A DNA stretch of 64,000 bases from Piscinibacter caeni (GCA_003265685.1 KZ836102.1:79411-143410); one strand, 5' to 3'; shown: positions 39,307-46,761, numbered from the stretch's first letter. Numbers and translations are program-made. Notes: generated by a model from the sequence alone, not told the origin.

Positions 39307-39630
39307 ATGAAGGCCATCAACATCTTGGACCGCAACGGCACACCGGTGACGGTGGGCGCGAAGGTCATGGTTCAACGCTGCGTCGGCCGCTACGGCCGCG
39401 TCGACCAAGTCGAAGGCACGATCGAGCAGTTCGTCGAGCACCACGGCGCCGTACTGCGCCTGAACCAACCGGCCCGCCGGCGCATGCGCGACCACGAAGT
39501 CTGGGTCAAGCCCGGCGAGCAGCTGTACGTGTCCTTCCCTGGAAAGCTCGATGGCGACAGCCTGACCTGCTTCAACCGGTTCGAAGACTTCGAGCACGGC
39601 CACGAAACCTGGGTCCAGGTGATCCAGTAA
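39307..39630 (+). CDS. KOW/SH3-like small protein
   Basis: 107 residues; ATG 39307 follows GGAGAAACGCC. An ATG at 39292 is in frame but has no ribosome site. The first half (DRNGTPVTVGAKVMVQRCVG, then GRVDQVEGTIEQF) looks like a small SH3/KOW barrel. No known family name. Ends just before a plus-strand terminator. Confidence 0.65.
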   Translation: MKAINILDRNGTPVTVGAKVMVQRCVGRYGRVDQVEGTIEQFVEHHGAVLRLNQPARRRMRDHEVWVKPGEQLYVSFPGKLDGDSLTCFNRFEDFEHGHETWVQVIQ

Positions 39631-39636
39631 ACACAA

Positions 39637-39677
39637 AGCCCCGGGCGTCCTATCGGACCTCGGGGCTTCTTCTTTGG
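39637..39677 (+). terminator. plus-strand terminator after the 39307 gene
   Basis: Stem AGCCCCGGGCGTCC/GGACCTCGGGGCT followed by TCTTCTTTGG. Confidence 0.85.
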
Positions 39678-39704
39678 TGCGCGCGTGGCGCCGCGCGCGG
39701 GGCA

Positions 39705-41612
39705 TCAGGCGGCGCGCGCCTCCTGTGGCGACGGCGACAGGATCTGGCGCAGAGGCTCCCCGCCGACGATCTCCCGCTCGAGCAGCGCCGCAGCCAGTTG
39801 GTGCAGCGCGGAGGCATTGGCCGTGAGGATCTCGCGCGCACGGCGCTGGGCGGCGGACAGCAGTTCGCGCGCCTCCTGCAGCGCCTGCTCCTGCGTCTGC
39901 GGACCCAGAAGCTCCTTGGGGACGCCCGCCATGCTGAGCAGGCCGAAGTTCGGCGAGAAGCCCAGGGTCGAGACCATCGAGATCGCCAGCTCCGTCGCTC
40001 GACGCAGGTCGTCGGAAGCGCCGGATGACACGTCGCCGAAGATCGCCAGCTCGGCCTCGCGCCCGCCCAGCAGCATGGCCAGCCGGCCGGACAGCTCGCC
40101 TTCGGCGTAGAGCGGATCCTCGTTGTCGCGCGACACGTAGGTGGCGCCGAGTGCGCCGCCGCGCGGCTCGATCGACACGCGCTCGACGTTGCCGGCGCCG
40201 GCCCGGTGCGCGACCAGTGCATGCCCTGCCTCGTGGTACGCCAGGCGCTTGCGCGTGTCCTCGGTGAGCACACGCGGTGCTCCGGTGACCTCGCCGCCCA
40301 GCTGGAATGCCTCGACGGCTTGCGTCAGATGTTCCTGCGTGACAACAGGGCTGCCAGCCTCCGCGGCGCACGAGGCCGCCTTGTTCACGGCGTTGGCGAT
40401 GTCCGCCGGCGACATGCCGGAGGTCATGCGCGCCAGCGCGGCGGTGTCCAGGTTCGGCTCGGCAGCGACACGGCCGGCATACAGGTCGAACAGCTGGGCG
40501 CGTTCGGCAACGGTGGGGAGATCGACGGGGATCACCATGTCGAACCGCCCCGCGCGGCGCAGCGCCGGGTCAAGGTTGTCGGCGTGGTTCGTCGCGGCGA
40601 CCACAATGACGCGCTCCTCGTCGGAGAAGCCATCCATCTCGACCAGCATGCAGTTGATGATCCGGTTCATCTCCGTGGTGCTGGCGTTCTGGCCGGCGCC
40701 GGAGCTGCGGCGCCCGATGCCGTCGATCTCGTCGACGAACAGAATGCACGGACTACTCCGGCGAGCCTGGCGGAACAGCTTGCGAACCTTGAGAACGCCC
40801 AGGCCGAAGAACATGCTCGTGAAGTAGGAGCCGTCCACGGCGATGAAGCGGGCGCCGGTCTCACCGGCGAGTGCCTTGGCCAACAGAGTCTTGCCTGTGC
40901 CGGACGGGCCGGTCATGAGCACGCCGCGCGGCGCGCGGGCACCGACCTGCAGGTAGGCAGCCGGATCCTCCATGAAGCGGCCGACGCGCAGCAGCGCCGA
41001 CTTGGCGGAGCCCGCGCCGACGACGTCGTCGAAGCGTTCGCGCGGCCGCTGCGCCAGGCGCACGCGGTCATCGTCGCCGCGCGCCTGGATCTGCACGCAC
41101 AGCAGCATCACGAGCGCCACGCCGGCAATCCAGAGAGCCGGGCCGGAGATGCGCTGGAACACCGCCACGATGCGCTCGACTCGGCCGCGCCAGTCGACGT
41201 CGACCGCTACCAGTGTGAAGCCCTTCGCAGCACTCTTCTCTGCGAGGTGGTCGGCGGCCGTGCCGGCGCAGGAAACGGCGGTGCAGCCCGGCACCAGCGC
41301 GCTGAGCTTCGTTCCGTCCTTGAGCGTGTAGAGCAGCATGGTGCCAGCGCCGCCCGAGGCGATGCCGACGTCGGCCAGGCTGCCGGCCTCCAGTGCGAGC
41401 TGGAAGTCGCTGACCGGACGCGGGTTCTTGACCCAGTCGTCGGGCGCCTTCTCGAAGGCGGCGGCGGCGGGGCTCTTGCGGGCCAGGGATTCGGCCTCGG
41501 ACATCCGCTCCACGGCGTTTGAGGCGAGGAGGGCCGCGCCGATGGCGAGGGCGGCAAGCAGCGGGCCGCGGCGGCGCTTCAGCAGCGCAAGCAATCTGGT
41601 TGGAAAGGACAT
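39705..41612 (-). CDS. ftsH: FtsH-like membrane AAA+ zinc metalloprotease
   Basis: 635 residues. Two membrane helices bracket a periplasmic domain (helix 1 about 19-32 and helix 2 about 160-180). AAA+ core: Walker A GPSGTGKT, Walker B DEIDGIG, and the SRH segment ending RRAGRFD; then the protease motif HEAGH (460-464) with a downstream acidic ligand. Complete FtsH layout; the periplasmic part is diverged (DDWVKNPRPVSDF), and the N-terminus has an ERMSEAESL element. Expected: ATP-driven membrane and cytosolic protein degradation. On a mobile element it could reshape host protein quality control. The ATG is only about 11 nt after a TATACT -10. Confidence 0.92.
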   Translation of the reverse strand: MSFPTRLLALLKRRRGPLLAALAIGAALLASNAVERMSEAESLARKSPAAAAFEKAPDDWVKNPRPVSDFQLALEAGSLADVGIASGGAGTMLLYTLKDGTKLSALVPGCTAVSCAGTAADHLAEKSAAKGFTLVAVDVDWRGRVERIVAVFQRISGPALWIAGVALVMLLCVQIQARGDDDRVRLAQRPRERFDDVVGAGSAKSALLRVGRFMEDPAAYLQVGARAPRGVLMTGPSGTGKTLLAKALAGETGARFIAVDGSYFTSMFFGLGVLKVRKLFRQARRSSPCILFVDEIDGIGRRSSGAGQNASTTEMNRIINCMLVEMDGFSDEERVIVVAATNHADNLDPALRRAGRFDMVIPVDLPTVAERAQLFDLYAGRVAAEPNLDTAALARMTSGMSPADIANAVNKAASCAAEAGSPVVTQEHLTQAVEAFQLGGEVTGAPRVLTEDTRKRLAYHEAGHALVAHRAGAGNVERVSIEPRGGALGATYVSRDNEDPLYAEGELSGRLAMLLGGREAELAIFGDVSSGASDDLRRATELAISMVSTLGFSPNFGLLSMAGVPKELLGPQTQEQALQEARELLSAAQRRAREILTANASALHQLAAALLEREIVGGEPLRQILSPSPQEARAA

Positions 41613-41660
41613 GATTCACGCCTAGTATACCTACGTGTTATGTCCCAATCAGGATCAAAC
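41613..41660 (-). promoter_or_regulatory. promoter of the FtsH-like gene
   Basis: Minus strand -10 TATACT (41624-41629) preceded by CATAACACGTAGG, a reverse ACGTGTTA site; the -35 is poor (CTGATT at 17 nt). Leader of only about 5 nt. Confidence 0.55.
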
Positions 41661-41683
41661 TGTTGCGTCAGTGCAGCCGTGGT

Positions 41684-42265
41684 TCACGGGGATAGTGGTG
41701 AGGCAGGCGGTGCCAGGCCAGGAAAGAGGGGCGCGATCCGAAGCCGAAGCGCTTCCAACGACGAATGATTGACGCGGGCCAGCAGCCTCTTCCCAGTCCC
41801 AGACATCGCGATGCCTTCGACCTGACCAACACGCGCGAGCGCCTGCACGCCGCCCCGAATCCGATCTAGGTCGTGCGGGCCGAAACCAGGGGCTCCGGCA
41901 CCCAGTGCATCAAGATCCCTGTCAGCCAGGTCCTCCCAAGTGAGTATTTGGGCTGCCCTCATGGCATTTGCGAGCCTGGAGTCGCCGAAGGGCGTGTAAA
42001 CCAAGTCTCCAGTGAAAAGGCCGCGCTGCCGCGATGTGGCTTCGAGCGTCTCAGCTTGCTCGAGGAAGAAGAGGTAAAGCTGCCCCAGATGACTTTGCGC
42101 AGCGCTGAGCTGTTGAGCGAGCGAGGCTCGTGGGTCCGTCATGACCCTCGCGATATGGAGCATCTCGGATGAGTCACAGCCGAAACAAGAGAGGGATAGC
42201 GCCATGCGGCCGAGCAGCGAAAGGTCGTCAAGGCGCGCCTGGACAGCGGTGATGTTGGTGTTCAT
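41684..42265 (-). CDS. hypothetical protein, 193 residues
   Basis: ATG 42265 chosen; an in-frame ATG at 42277 is also possible and neither has a clear Shine-Dalgarno. The middle is helical with a Cys pair (SLSCFGCDSSEM). The C-terminal half (LTWEDLADRDLDALGAGAPG) has a look of a helix-hairpin-helix unit. No family recognised. A weak CATC-type box (TTTTGCTCATCTCGCC) lies upstream. Confidence 0.6.
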   Translation of the reverse strand: MNTNITAVQARLDDLSLLGRMALSLSCFGCDSSEMLHIARVMTDPRASLAQQLSAAQSHLGQLYLFFLEQAETLEATSRQRGLFTGDLVYTPFGDSRLANAMRAAQILTWEDLADRDLDALGAGAPGFGPHDLDRIRGGVQALARVGQVEGIAMSGTGKRLLARVNHSSLEALRLRIAPLFPGLAPPASPLSP

Positions 42266-42398
42266 GATTGAGATCATGTGCGACCGAGGCGAGATGAGCA
42301 AAAGCCGAAAATGCGAGCGCTGAGCGCGAATAAAAGGGCCGTTGATGCAAACGCGGCGGTGTGCTCGCAACTGAGAATGAACGCAAGGGGAAAGGCGA

Positions 42399-43049
42399 AT
42401 GCCAGAAAGCAAGTCCATCACCATCGTCGCGGACAGTCGTGAGACGGTCGGAGGCATACCGGCGCGCCTGGCCCAGATGCCCGGCGTGGTCGTCGAGAGC
42501 GCGCAGCTGGACTCCGGCGACTTCATCGTCGCGCCGGGCGTAGTCGTCGAGCGCAAGCGTAACCACGACTTCGCCGCGTCCATACTGGACGGCCGGCTCA
42601 TGCCGCAGGTGAAGCTGATGAAGGCAGAGTTCGAGAAGGTGGTCGTCCTGATCGAAGGCGACGTGCACAACACCTCTTCCCGGATCGCAGACGCGGCGCT
42701 GCACGGTGCGATCTCCTGGCTGGCCATGCTCGAGGGCGTCTCGCTCATCTACGCGCGCGACGCCGCGGACTCGGCCGGGCTCGTGGCCACGATGGCGCGC
42801 CACCTGCAGCACGGCCTGGGCTACGAGATCTCGCTGCGATCAGGAAAGCCGAAGGACCTGCGCACCCTGCAGCAGTTCCTCGTCGAGGGCCTGCCAGGCG
42901 TCGGCCCGGGGCGAGCGCAGGCCATCATCGCCCACTTCGGCAGCGTGCACGCCGCGCTTGTGGCCACGGAACAGGAACTGGCGGGCGTGCCGGGGCTAGG
43001 CGCGAAGACAGCCAAGAAGGTGCACGAGGTCCTGCACGCAGCCTGGTAG
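42399..43049 (+). CDS. ERCC4/XPF-type nuclease with HhH2
   Basis: 216 residues; ATG 42399 with AAGGGGAAAGG upstream. ERCC4 nuclease motif: ADSRE near residue 11, LDSGDF, then VERKRNHDF with ERK at 51-53. C-terminal (HhH)2: GLPGVGPGRAQAIIAHFGS and GVPGLGAKTAKKVHE. This is the Mus81/XPF-like layout known from phage and archaeal structure-specific nucleases; it should cut branched DNA during recombination or repair. Length and motifs are intact. Confidence 0.9.
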   Translation: MPESKSITIVADSRETVGGIPARLAQMPGVVVESAQLDSGDFIVAPGVVVERKRNHDFAASILDGRLMPQVKLMKAEFEKVVVLIEGDVHNTSSRIADAALHGAISWLAMLEGVSLIYARDAADSAGLVATMARHLQHGLGYEISLRSGKPKDLRTLQQFLVEGLPGVGPGRAQAIIAHFGSVHAALVATEQELAGVPGLGAKTAKKVHEVLHAAW

Positions 43050-43069
43050 GCGCGCCGGCGCCAGAATGA

Positions 43070-43102
43070 CGAAAGGGGCGCCCCTTTCGGAGCGCCCCTT
43101 CG
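43070..43102. terminator. strong hairpin between the converging ERCC4 and HNH genes
   Basis: GGGGCGCCCC/AGCGCCCC stem usable in both orientations; U-tracts are short (minus strand has TTTCG), so termination is plausible but not certain. Confidence 0.5.
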
Positions 43103-43109
43103 GTCTGGG

Positions 43110-43673
43110 TCAGCACAGCCGCGAGCCCTTGGGCAGGCGGCTGGCCAGCCACTCGTGCACGTCAGCCCGAATGCGTCGGCCCTCGAGCAGGAAGGTCTCG
43201 AAGAGCGACGGCACGTAGGGCAGGTACAGCAGTGGCATGCCGGCTTCCTCCGGCGTGCGGTCGGCCTTGCGGAAGTTGCACGCCGAGCAGCTCGCCACGC
43301 ACTCCATCCAGCCGTCGCGCCCGCCGCGGCTTTGAGGCAGGATGTGGTCGACGGTCAGATCGCGGTCGGGGAAGGTGTCGCCGCAATAGGCGCAGGTGAA
43401 GCGATCGCGCCGCATCAGCTTGTCCCGCGCGAACGCCGGCTCGATGTCGAAGAGGTTGACCTTCGCCGAGCCGCGCAGCGCGATGATGGGGTGGACCTCG
43501 ATCAGCGACTGGCGGCCGGTGGCCATGTTGATGCCGCCGCGCAGCGTGGTCAGCGGGCCATCGCCGTCGAACCAAGCCACCGAGTCGGTCGCGTAGTGCA
43601 GCGCCGCTGCCTGAGGCGAGATCCAGGCCTGCGGGGTGCCGTTGATGTCGAGCTGGAGCACGTCGTGATGCAA
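43110..43673 (-). CDS. HNH endonuclease
   Basis: 187 residues from a TTG eight bases after AAGGAGG. HNH core: CAYC (94-97), LTVDHILPQSRGG (catalytic His110), WMECVASCSACNFRK with the second Cys pair. Looks like the widespread stand-alone HNH (zinc finger type) found on phages and beside tRNA arrays. It lies immediately downstream of the tRNA array, and a 9-bp stem (43685-43693 with 43720-43728) covers part of its ribosome site. Confidence 0.85.
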   Translation of the reverse strand: MHHDVLQLDINGTPQAWISPQAAALHYATDSVAWFDGDGPLTTLRGGINMATGRQSLIEVHPIIALRGSAKVNLFDIEPAFARDKLMRRDRFTCAYCGDTFPDRDLTVDHILPQSRGGRDGWMECVASCSACNFRKADRTPEEAGMPLLYLPYVPSLFETFLLEGRRIRADVHEWLASRLPKGSRLC

Positions 43674-43684
43674 TTGAGGTTCCT

Positions 43685-43728
43685 CCTTTCCGATGAGTGG
43701 GGCTGAAGACCCCACCAGCTCGGAAAGG
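43685..43728 (-). promoter_or_regulatory. stem-loop between the last tRNA and the HNH gene
   Basis: CCTTTCCGA/TCGGAAAGG outer stem plus an inner GTGGGG/CCCCAC stem. The 3' side runs into the HNH Shine-Dalgarno, so it may block translation, or mark the 3' end of the tRNA precursor. Confidence 0.55.
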
Positions 43729-43743
43729 GCTCTCCGTGTGCGC

Positions 43744-43828
43744 TGGTCTCCGTCGCAGGCCTCGAACCTGCACGCCTTGCGGCACGAGGCTCTCGACCTC
43801 GCGCGTCTACCGATTTCGCCAGACGGAG
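43744..43828 (-). tRNA. tRNA-Leu(GAG)
   Basis: 85 nt, long variable arm, A73 and encoded CCA. Anticodon loop TCGAGAG has C rather than the near-universal U at position 33. Confidence 0.8.
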
Positions 43829-43835
43829 ATGTTGG

Positions 43836-43910
43836 TGGTAGTCCCCGAGAGTTTCGAAATCTCGACCTTCGCCGTGTGAAAGCGCTGCTCTGCCTCTGAG
43901 CTAGGGGACT
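43836..43910 (-). tRNA. tRNA-Val(CAC), somewhat degenerate
   Basis: 75 nt with 7-bp acceptor AGTCCCC/GGGGACT, A73, CCA. The anticodon stem has a mismatched first pair and the T-stem lacks the conserved G53-C61 pair (T53/C61). Confidence 0.65.
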
Positions 43911-43916
43911 GGATGG

Positions 43917-43992
43917 TGGCAGGCGCGGCAGGATTCGAACCTGCGTACACCGGGTCAAAGCCGGCTGTCTGAGGCCACTCGACTACGCGCCA
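43917..43992 (-). tRNA. tRNA-Gln(TTG)
   Basis: Anticodon loop CTTTGAC. U1 and G73 as in normal tRNA-Gln, but U1 faces U72. CCA encoded. Confidence 0.85.
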
Positions 43993-44049
43993 TCCGATCA
44001 CGCATGCCTGCTGCCGTACAACAAGGCATGAGCCATCGGACGAATCAGT

Positions 44050-44125
44050 TGGTGCGGTCGCAGGGCATCGAACCCTGGCCTGCCGGTTAAGAGCCGGCTG
44101 CTCTACCCCCTTGAGCTACAACCGC
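44050..44125 (-). tRNA. tRNA-Lys(CTT)
   Basis: Acceptor GCGGTTG/CGACCGC, anticodon loop CTCTTAA, A73, CCA encoded. Confidence 0.9.
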
Positions 44126-44137
44126 GATGGGTGAAAG

Positions 44138-44214
44138 TGGCGTCTCGTGCGGGGTTCGAACCCGCGATCTCCGAGGTGAAAGCCCGGTGTCCTGGACCAC
44201 TAGACGAACGAGAC
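44138..44214 (-). tRNA. tRNA-Glu(TTC)
   Basis: Acceptor GTCTCGT/ACGAGAC, anticodon loop CTTTCAC, G73 and CCA, as in standard tRNA-Glu. Confidence 0.92.
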
Positions 44215-44257
44215 GAAGAAGGCACCGACCAAGAAAGGAGGTCGGGAGTTGATGATC

Positions 44258-44349
44258 TGGCGGAGAGCGCGCGGATCGAACGCGCGCGGCGCTTCTCAGC
44301 ACCGGCATCGGCTTAGCAAGCCGCCCCCTTGCCGCTCGGGCAGCTCTCC
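44258..44349 (-). tRNA. tRNA-Ser(GCT)
   Basis: 92 nt with long variable arm, acceptor GGAGAGC/GCTCTCC, anticodon loop TTGCTAA, G73, CCA. Its 5' half is also the 3' end of the small zinc-finger gene at 44313-44489. Confidence 0.9.
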
Positions 44350-44489
44350 TTGTTCTTGCGACACGCCTTGCGGTGGCTCGACCATCCACCGTTGCCGCGT
44401 ACGGTCTTGCCGCAGCTGCAGGTGTGGATGCGAGTGGCGTGCTTGCGCGCCGCGGCGCGACGCTTGTTGGAAACGATGTTCATGCCCAT
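44313..44489 (-). CDS. small zinc-finger-like protein ending inside tRNA-Ser
   Basis: 58 residues; ATG 44489 has AGGAGG seven bases upstream. Sequence starts MGMNIVSNKRRAAARKHATR, very basic, then HTCSCGKTVRGNGGWSSHRK and AC, giving Cys-x-Cys and His-x4-Cys, a likely zinc finger of the C2HC/C2H2 kind. The stop TAA lies in the anticodon loop region of tRNA-Ser(GCT), so coding and tRNA sequence overlap by about 37 nt. Too short to be listed by most gene finders. Possibly binds DNA or tRNA; function unknown. Confidence 0.65.
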   Translation of the reverse strand: MGMNIVSNKRRAAARKHATRIHTCSCGKTVRGNGGWSSHRKACRKNKESCPSGKGAAC

Positions 44490-44569
44490 GTGCAGGCCTC
44501 CTGTCCAGTAGTCGGAGGCCGTGACAGCCGCGGCCCCTCAACACATAGTCGGAGGCTGGGACAGGCAGG

Positions 44570-44654
44570 TGGTGCCCAGCGAGGGAGTCGAGCCCTCACG
44601 CCTTGCGGCGGCCGCTTTTGAGGCGACTGCGTCTACCAGTTCCGCCAGCTGGGC
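44570..44654 (-). tRNA. tRNA-Leu(CAA)
   Basis: 85 nt, long variable arm, anticodon loop CTCAAAA, A73, CCA. The T-loop begins CTCGA, i.e. C54 instead of T54. Confidence 0.85.
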
Positions 44655-44664
44655 ATGATCGAGA

Positions 44665-44740
44665 TGGGGTGCAGAAGCGGCCTCGAACCGCCGACTACCA
44701 GGGTCACATCCTGGGGCTTTGCCAACTAAGCTACCTGCAC
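44665..44740 (-). tRNA. tRNA-His(GTG)
   Basis: Anticodon loop ATGTGAC, C73 and an extra G at -1 (position 44741) that can pair with it, the identity signature of tRNA-His. CCA encoded. Confidence 0.92.
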
Positions 44741-44753
44741 CACTGGAAGAAGA

Positions 44754-44830
44754 TGGTCGGGATGGCGGGCTTCGATCCCGCGGCCTCCTGCTCCCCGAGC
44801 AGGCGCGCTGCCTGGCTGCGCTACATCCCG
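44754..44830 (-). tRNA. tRNA-Pro(GGG)
   Basis: C1-G72 start and A73 as usual for Pro, CCA. Loop TCGGGGA has C33 in place of U33. Confidence 0.85.
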
Positions 44831-44839
44831 AAGTGGCTG

Positions 44840-44915
44840 TGGTCTCGGTGACAGGGCTCGAACCTGCGACCCTCGCGTCCCAAACGCGATGCGCTACCAG
44901 CTGCGCTACACCGAG
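44840..44915 (-). tRNA. tRNA-Pro(TGG)
   Basis: Acceptor CTCGGTG/CACCGAG, anticodon loop TTTGGGA, A73, CCA. Confidence 0.92.
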
Positions 44916-44931
44916 GTGGATCTGGTGGTGA

Positions 44932-45009
44932 TGGTCGGCGTGGCGGGCTTCGATCCCGCGTTCTCCTGCTCCCGAAGCAGGCGGATTGACCTGGCTTTCC
45001 TACACGCCG
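44932..45009 (-). tRNA. tRNA-Pro(CGG)
   Basis: Acceptor CGGCGTG/CACGCCG, anticodon loop TTCGGGA, A73, CCA. Completes all three Pro isoacceptors in a row. Confidence 0.9.
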
Positions 45010-45020
45010 TTGTGTGTTCT

Positions 45021-45097
45021 TGGTAGCCGCTGTTGGCTTCGATCCAACGACCCCCGCCTTATCAAGACGGTGCTCTACCAGGCTGAGCTAAGCGGCC
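45021..45097 (-). tRNA. tRNA-Ile(GAT)
   Basis: Anticodon loop TTGATAA, A73, CCA; first acceptor pair is a G-U wobble. Confidence 0.9.
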
Positions 45098-45124
45098 AAG
45101 GTGACCCAGCGCTCTCGCGCCAGG

Positions 45125-45673
45125 TCAGGTGCGGACGTATCCGCGAAACGTCATGCTGATCCGCGGCCCGCAGATGAAGCCGGCCTTCGGGATCCTGTGC
45201 ATGTGGGTGTCCTGCATGCCGGGTTTCATCACGCACAGGCTGCCCGACTCGAGCAACAACTTCTCGACCGACAGCGTGTCGCTGTTCGGACGGAACCAGA
45301 TCTCGCGCTCCGCGCCGACGGTGACGATCGCGATCGGGCGCTCGTCGTCCATCTCCGGCGAATCATCGGCGTGCCAGCCGAGGTGATCGCGAGCATCCTC
45401 GTACCCGTTGAGGAAGCAGACCTCCATGGCCGCGCCGACGCGCGACTCGACGGCAGCCTTCACGGCCGACAGCGCGGGGTGCCACTCCTTGGGCAGGTAC
45501 TCGCGTACGCCGGCGCCGCTGCCGTAGGTGTACGGCACGGCCACGTCGTTGCAGTAGAACTCGCGCCTTGGCGTCGAGCCCCTGCGCTCCCAGTCGAGCT
45601 CGGACCACAGGGTGTTGAACAGGGAGGCAGGATCCGCAACGAAGCCCGCCTCGTAGGTGACTGGCGCCTTCAT
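45125..45673 (-). CDS. AlkB-like 2-oxoglutarate/Fe(II) dioxygenase
   Basis: 182 residues; ATG 45673 with AAAGGAA upstream. Iron site HxD in GWHADD (His101, Asp103), third His near DTHMHRIPK, and the 2-oxoglutarate Arg in RISMTFRGY; NGYEDARDHLGWHAD and the later segment match the AlkB family. Could demethylate DNA, or modify nucleotides or tRNA. Sits inside the tRNA array between tRNA-Asn and tRNA-Ile. Unexpected place, but length is normal. Confidence 0.85.
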   Translation of the reverse strand: MKAPVTYEAGFVADPASLFNTLWSELDWERRGSTPRREFYCNDVAVPYTYGSGAGVREYLPKEWHPALSAVKAAVESRVGAAMEVCFLNGYEDARDHLGWHADDSPEMDDERPIAIVTVGAEREIWFRPNSDTLSVEKLLLESGSLCVMKPGMQDTHMHRIPKAGFICGPRISMTFRGYVRT

Positions 45674-45695
45674 GGCGTTCCTTTCATGCGTGTGG

Positions 45696-45771
45696 TGGCT
45701 CCCCGACTTGGTCTCGAACCAAGGACCTCCTGGTTAACAGCCAGGCGCGCTACCAGCTGCGCTACCGGGGA
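45696..45771 (-). tRNA. tRNA-Asn(GTT)
   Basis: Acceptor TCCCCGG/TCGGGGA, anticodon loop CTGTTAA, G73, CCA. Confidence 0.92.
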
Positions 45772-45779
45772 ATGGGTTG

Positions 45780-45856
45780 TGGTGCGTCCGGACGAAGTCG
45801 AATCGCCGGCCTCGGCCTTCGGAAAGCCGCGCTCTGTCCACCTGAGCTACGGACGC
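45780..45856 (-). tRNA. tRNA-Arg(CCG)
   Basis: Anticodon loop TTCCGAA, A73, CCA. T-stem closes with A53-U61 instead of G-C. Confidence 0.85.
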
Positions 45857-45865
45857 GTGGTGTTG

Positions 45866-45941
45866 TGGTGCCTCGTGGCTGGATCGAACAGCCGACCTAC
45901 CCGCTAGGAACGGGCCGCTCTGTCCGCTGAGCTAACGAGGC
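45866..45941 (-). tRNA. tRNA-Arg(CCT)
   Basis: Acceptor GCCTCGT/ACGAGGC, loop TTCCTAG, A73, CCA. Its 5' end carries the stop codon of the HD-domain gene. Confidence 0.9.
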
Positions 45942-46477
45942 GAGATGCCGAGGCGCGCGCATGCACGCGCATGGACTCGACGGGCAAGGTGAACGGCACG
46001 GCAGTCGCTCGCGTCGCCAAGGACGTCGAGCAGCAGCGCCTTCTCCGGCAGGTACACCAGAGAGAAGGCCGTGTCGTTCGCGACGATCGACGGCGTGTTG
46101 TGCACCAGGTCGAGCGCCTTGATCGTCTTGGCCTTCGGCCGCGCGCGCGCCGTGTGCGCACGATCGACTGCCTTGCGAGACGCGCGGTTGCCGTCGGCCG
46201 GCGTGCTGACGTCGGACAGGTCGTCGACCAGGCCAGCGACTTCGCCACCGAACTCGTGCTCGAGGAGCGCGACGCTGACGCCGCAGTCCTCTTTCGTGTC
46301 GTGCAAGAGCGCCGCCATCACCATGGCCTCGTCATGATCGAAGCGTTCGACCAGGCGAGCCACCGCGACGGGGTGCTCGATGTAGGGCCGCATCACATAG
46401 CGGCGAAGTTGTCCGGCGTGCGCGATGTCCGCGAACCTGAACGCGGCACGCGCGCCCGGGCTCGAAAACACGTGCAT
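45932..46477 (-). CDS. HD-domain (RelA/SpoT hydrolase-like) protein
   Basis: 181 residues; ATG 46477 follows AAGGAGTGCGCC. HAGQLRRYVMRPYIEHPVAV and AALLHDTKED (His59-Asp60) match the metal site of MESH1/SpoT-like HD hydrolases, and a later KALDLVHNTPS fits the D-x3-N part. It may hydrolyse (p)ppGpp or another nucleotide. Lies in the tRNA array and its stop TAG is inside tRNA-Arg(CCT), overlapping by 10 nt. Substrate is inferred, not shown. Confidence 0.8.
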   Translation of the reverse strand: MHVFSSPGARAAFRFADIAHAGQLRRYVMRPYIEHPVAVARLVERFDHDEAMVMAALLHDTKEDCGVSVALLEHEFGGEVAGLVDDLSDVSTPADGNRASRKAVDRAHTARARPKAKTIKALDLVHNTPSIVANDTAFSLVYLPEKALLLDVLGDASDCRAVHLARRVHARACARLGISPR

Positions 46478-46498
46478 GGCGCACTCCTTCTTGTGTGG

Positions 46499-46585
46499 TG
46501 GACTCGACGATCCGATTCGAACGGATGCGGGCTTTCGCCGCCTGGGTTGCAACCAGGTGCCTTCGGCCAACTTGGCTACGTCGAG
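46499..46585 (-). tRNA. tRNA-Cys(GCA) with extended variable arm
   Basis: 87 nt; anticodon loop TTGCAAC and U73 are right for Cys, CCA encoded. The variable region is 14 nt (CGGCGAAAGCCCGC) and can form a helix, unlike the 4-5 nt of normal tRNA-Cys. Confidence 0.85.
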
Positions 46586-46602
46586 ATGGTGATGATGGTG
46601 CT

Positions 46603-46678
46603 TGGCACCGAGTTACGGAGTCGAACCGCAAACCTTCGGCTTTGGAGGCCGCCGCTCTGCCAATTGAGCTAACCCGGT
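46603..46678 (-). tRNA. tRNA-Trp(CCA)
   Basis: Anticodon loop CTCCAAA, G73 and CCA, as expected for Trp. One mismatch at the base of the anticodon stem. Confidence 0.9.
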
Positions 46679-46685
46679 ATGAGAC

Positions 46686-46761
46686 TGGTGGAGGTGACAG
46701 GCATCGAACCTGCGACATCCCGCTTGCAAAGCGGGTGTTCTGCCAACTGAACTACACCCCC
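46686..46761 (-). tRNA. tRNA-Ala(TGC)
   Basis: Acceptor GGGGGTG/CACCTCC with a G3-U70 wobble (the Ala identity pair), anticodon loop TTTGCAA, A73, CCA. Confidence 0.95.

Noticed and set aside
46499-46585. selenocysteine or suppressor tRNA
   Set aside because: The long variable arm looks like tRNA-Sec but the anticodon is GCA, N73 is U and the acceptor arm is 7 bp, which fits Cys.
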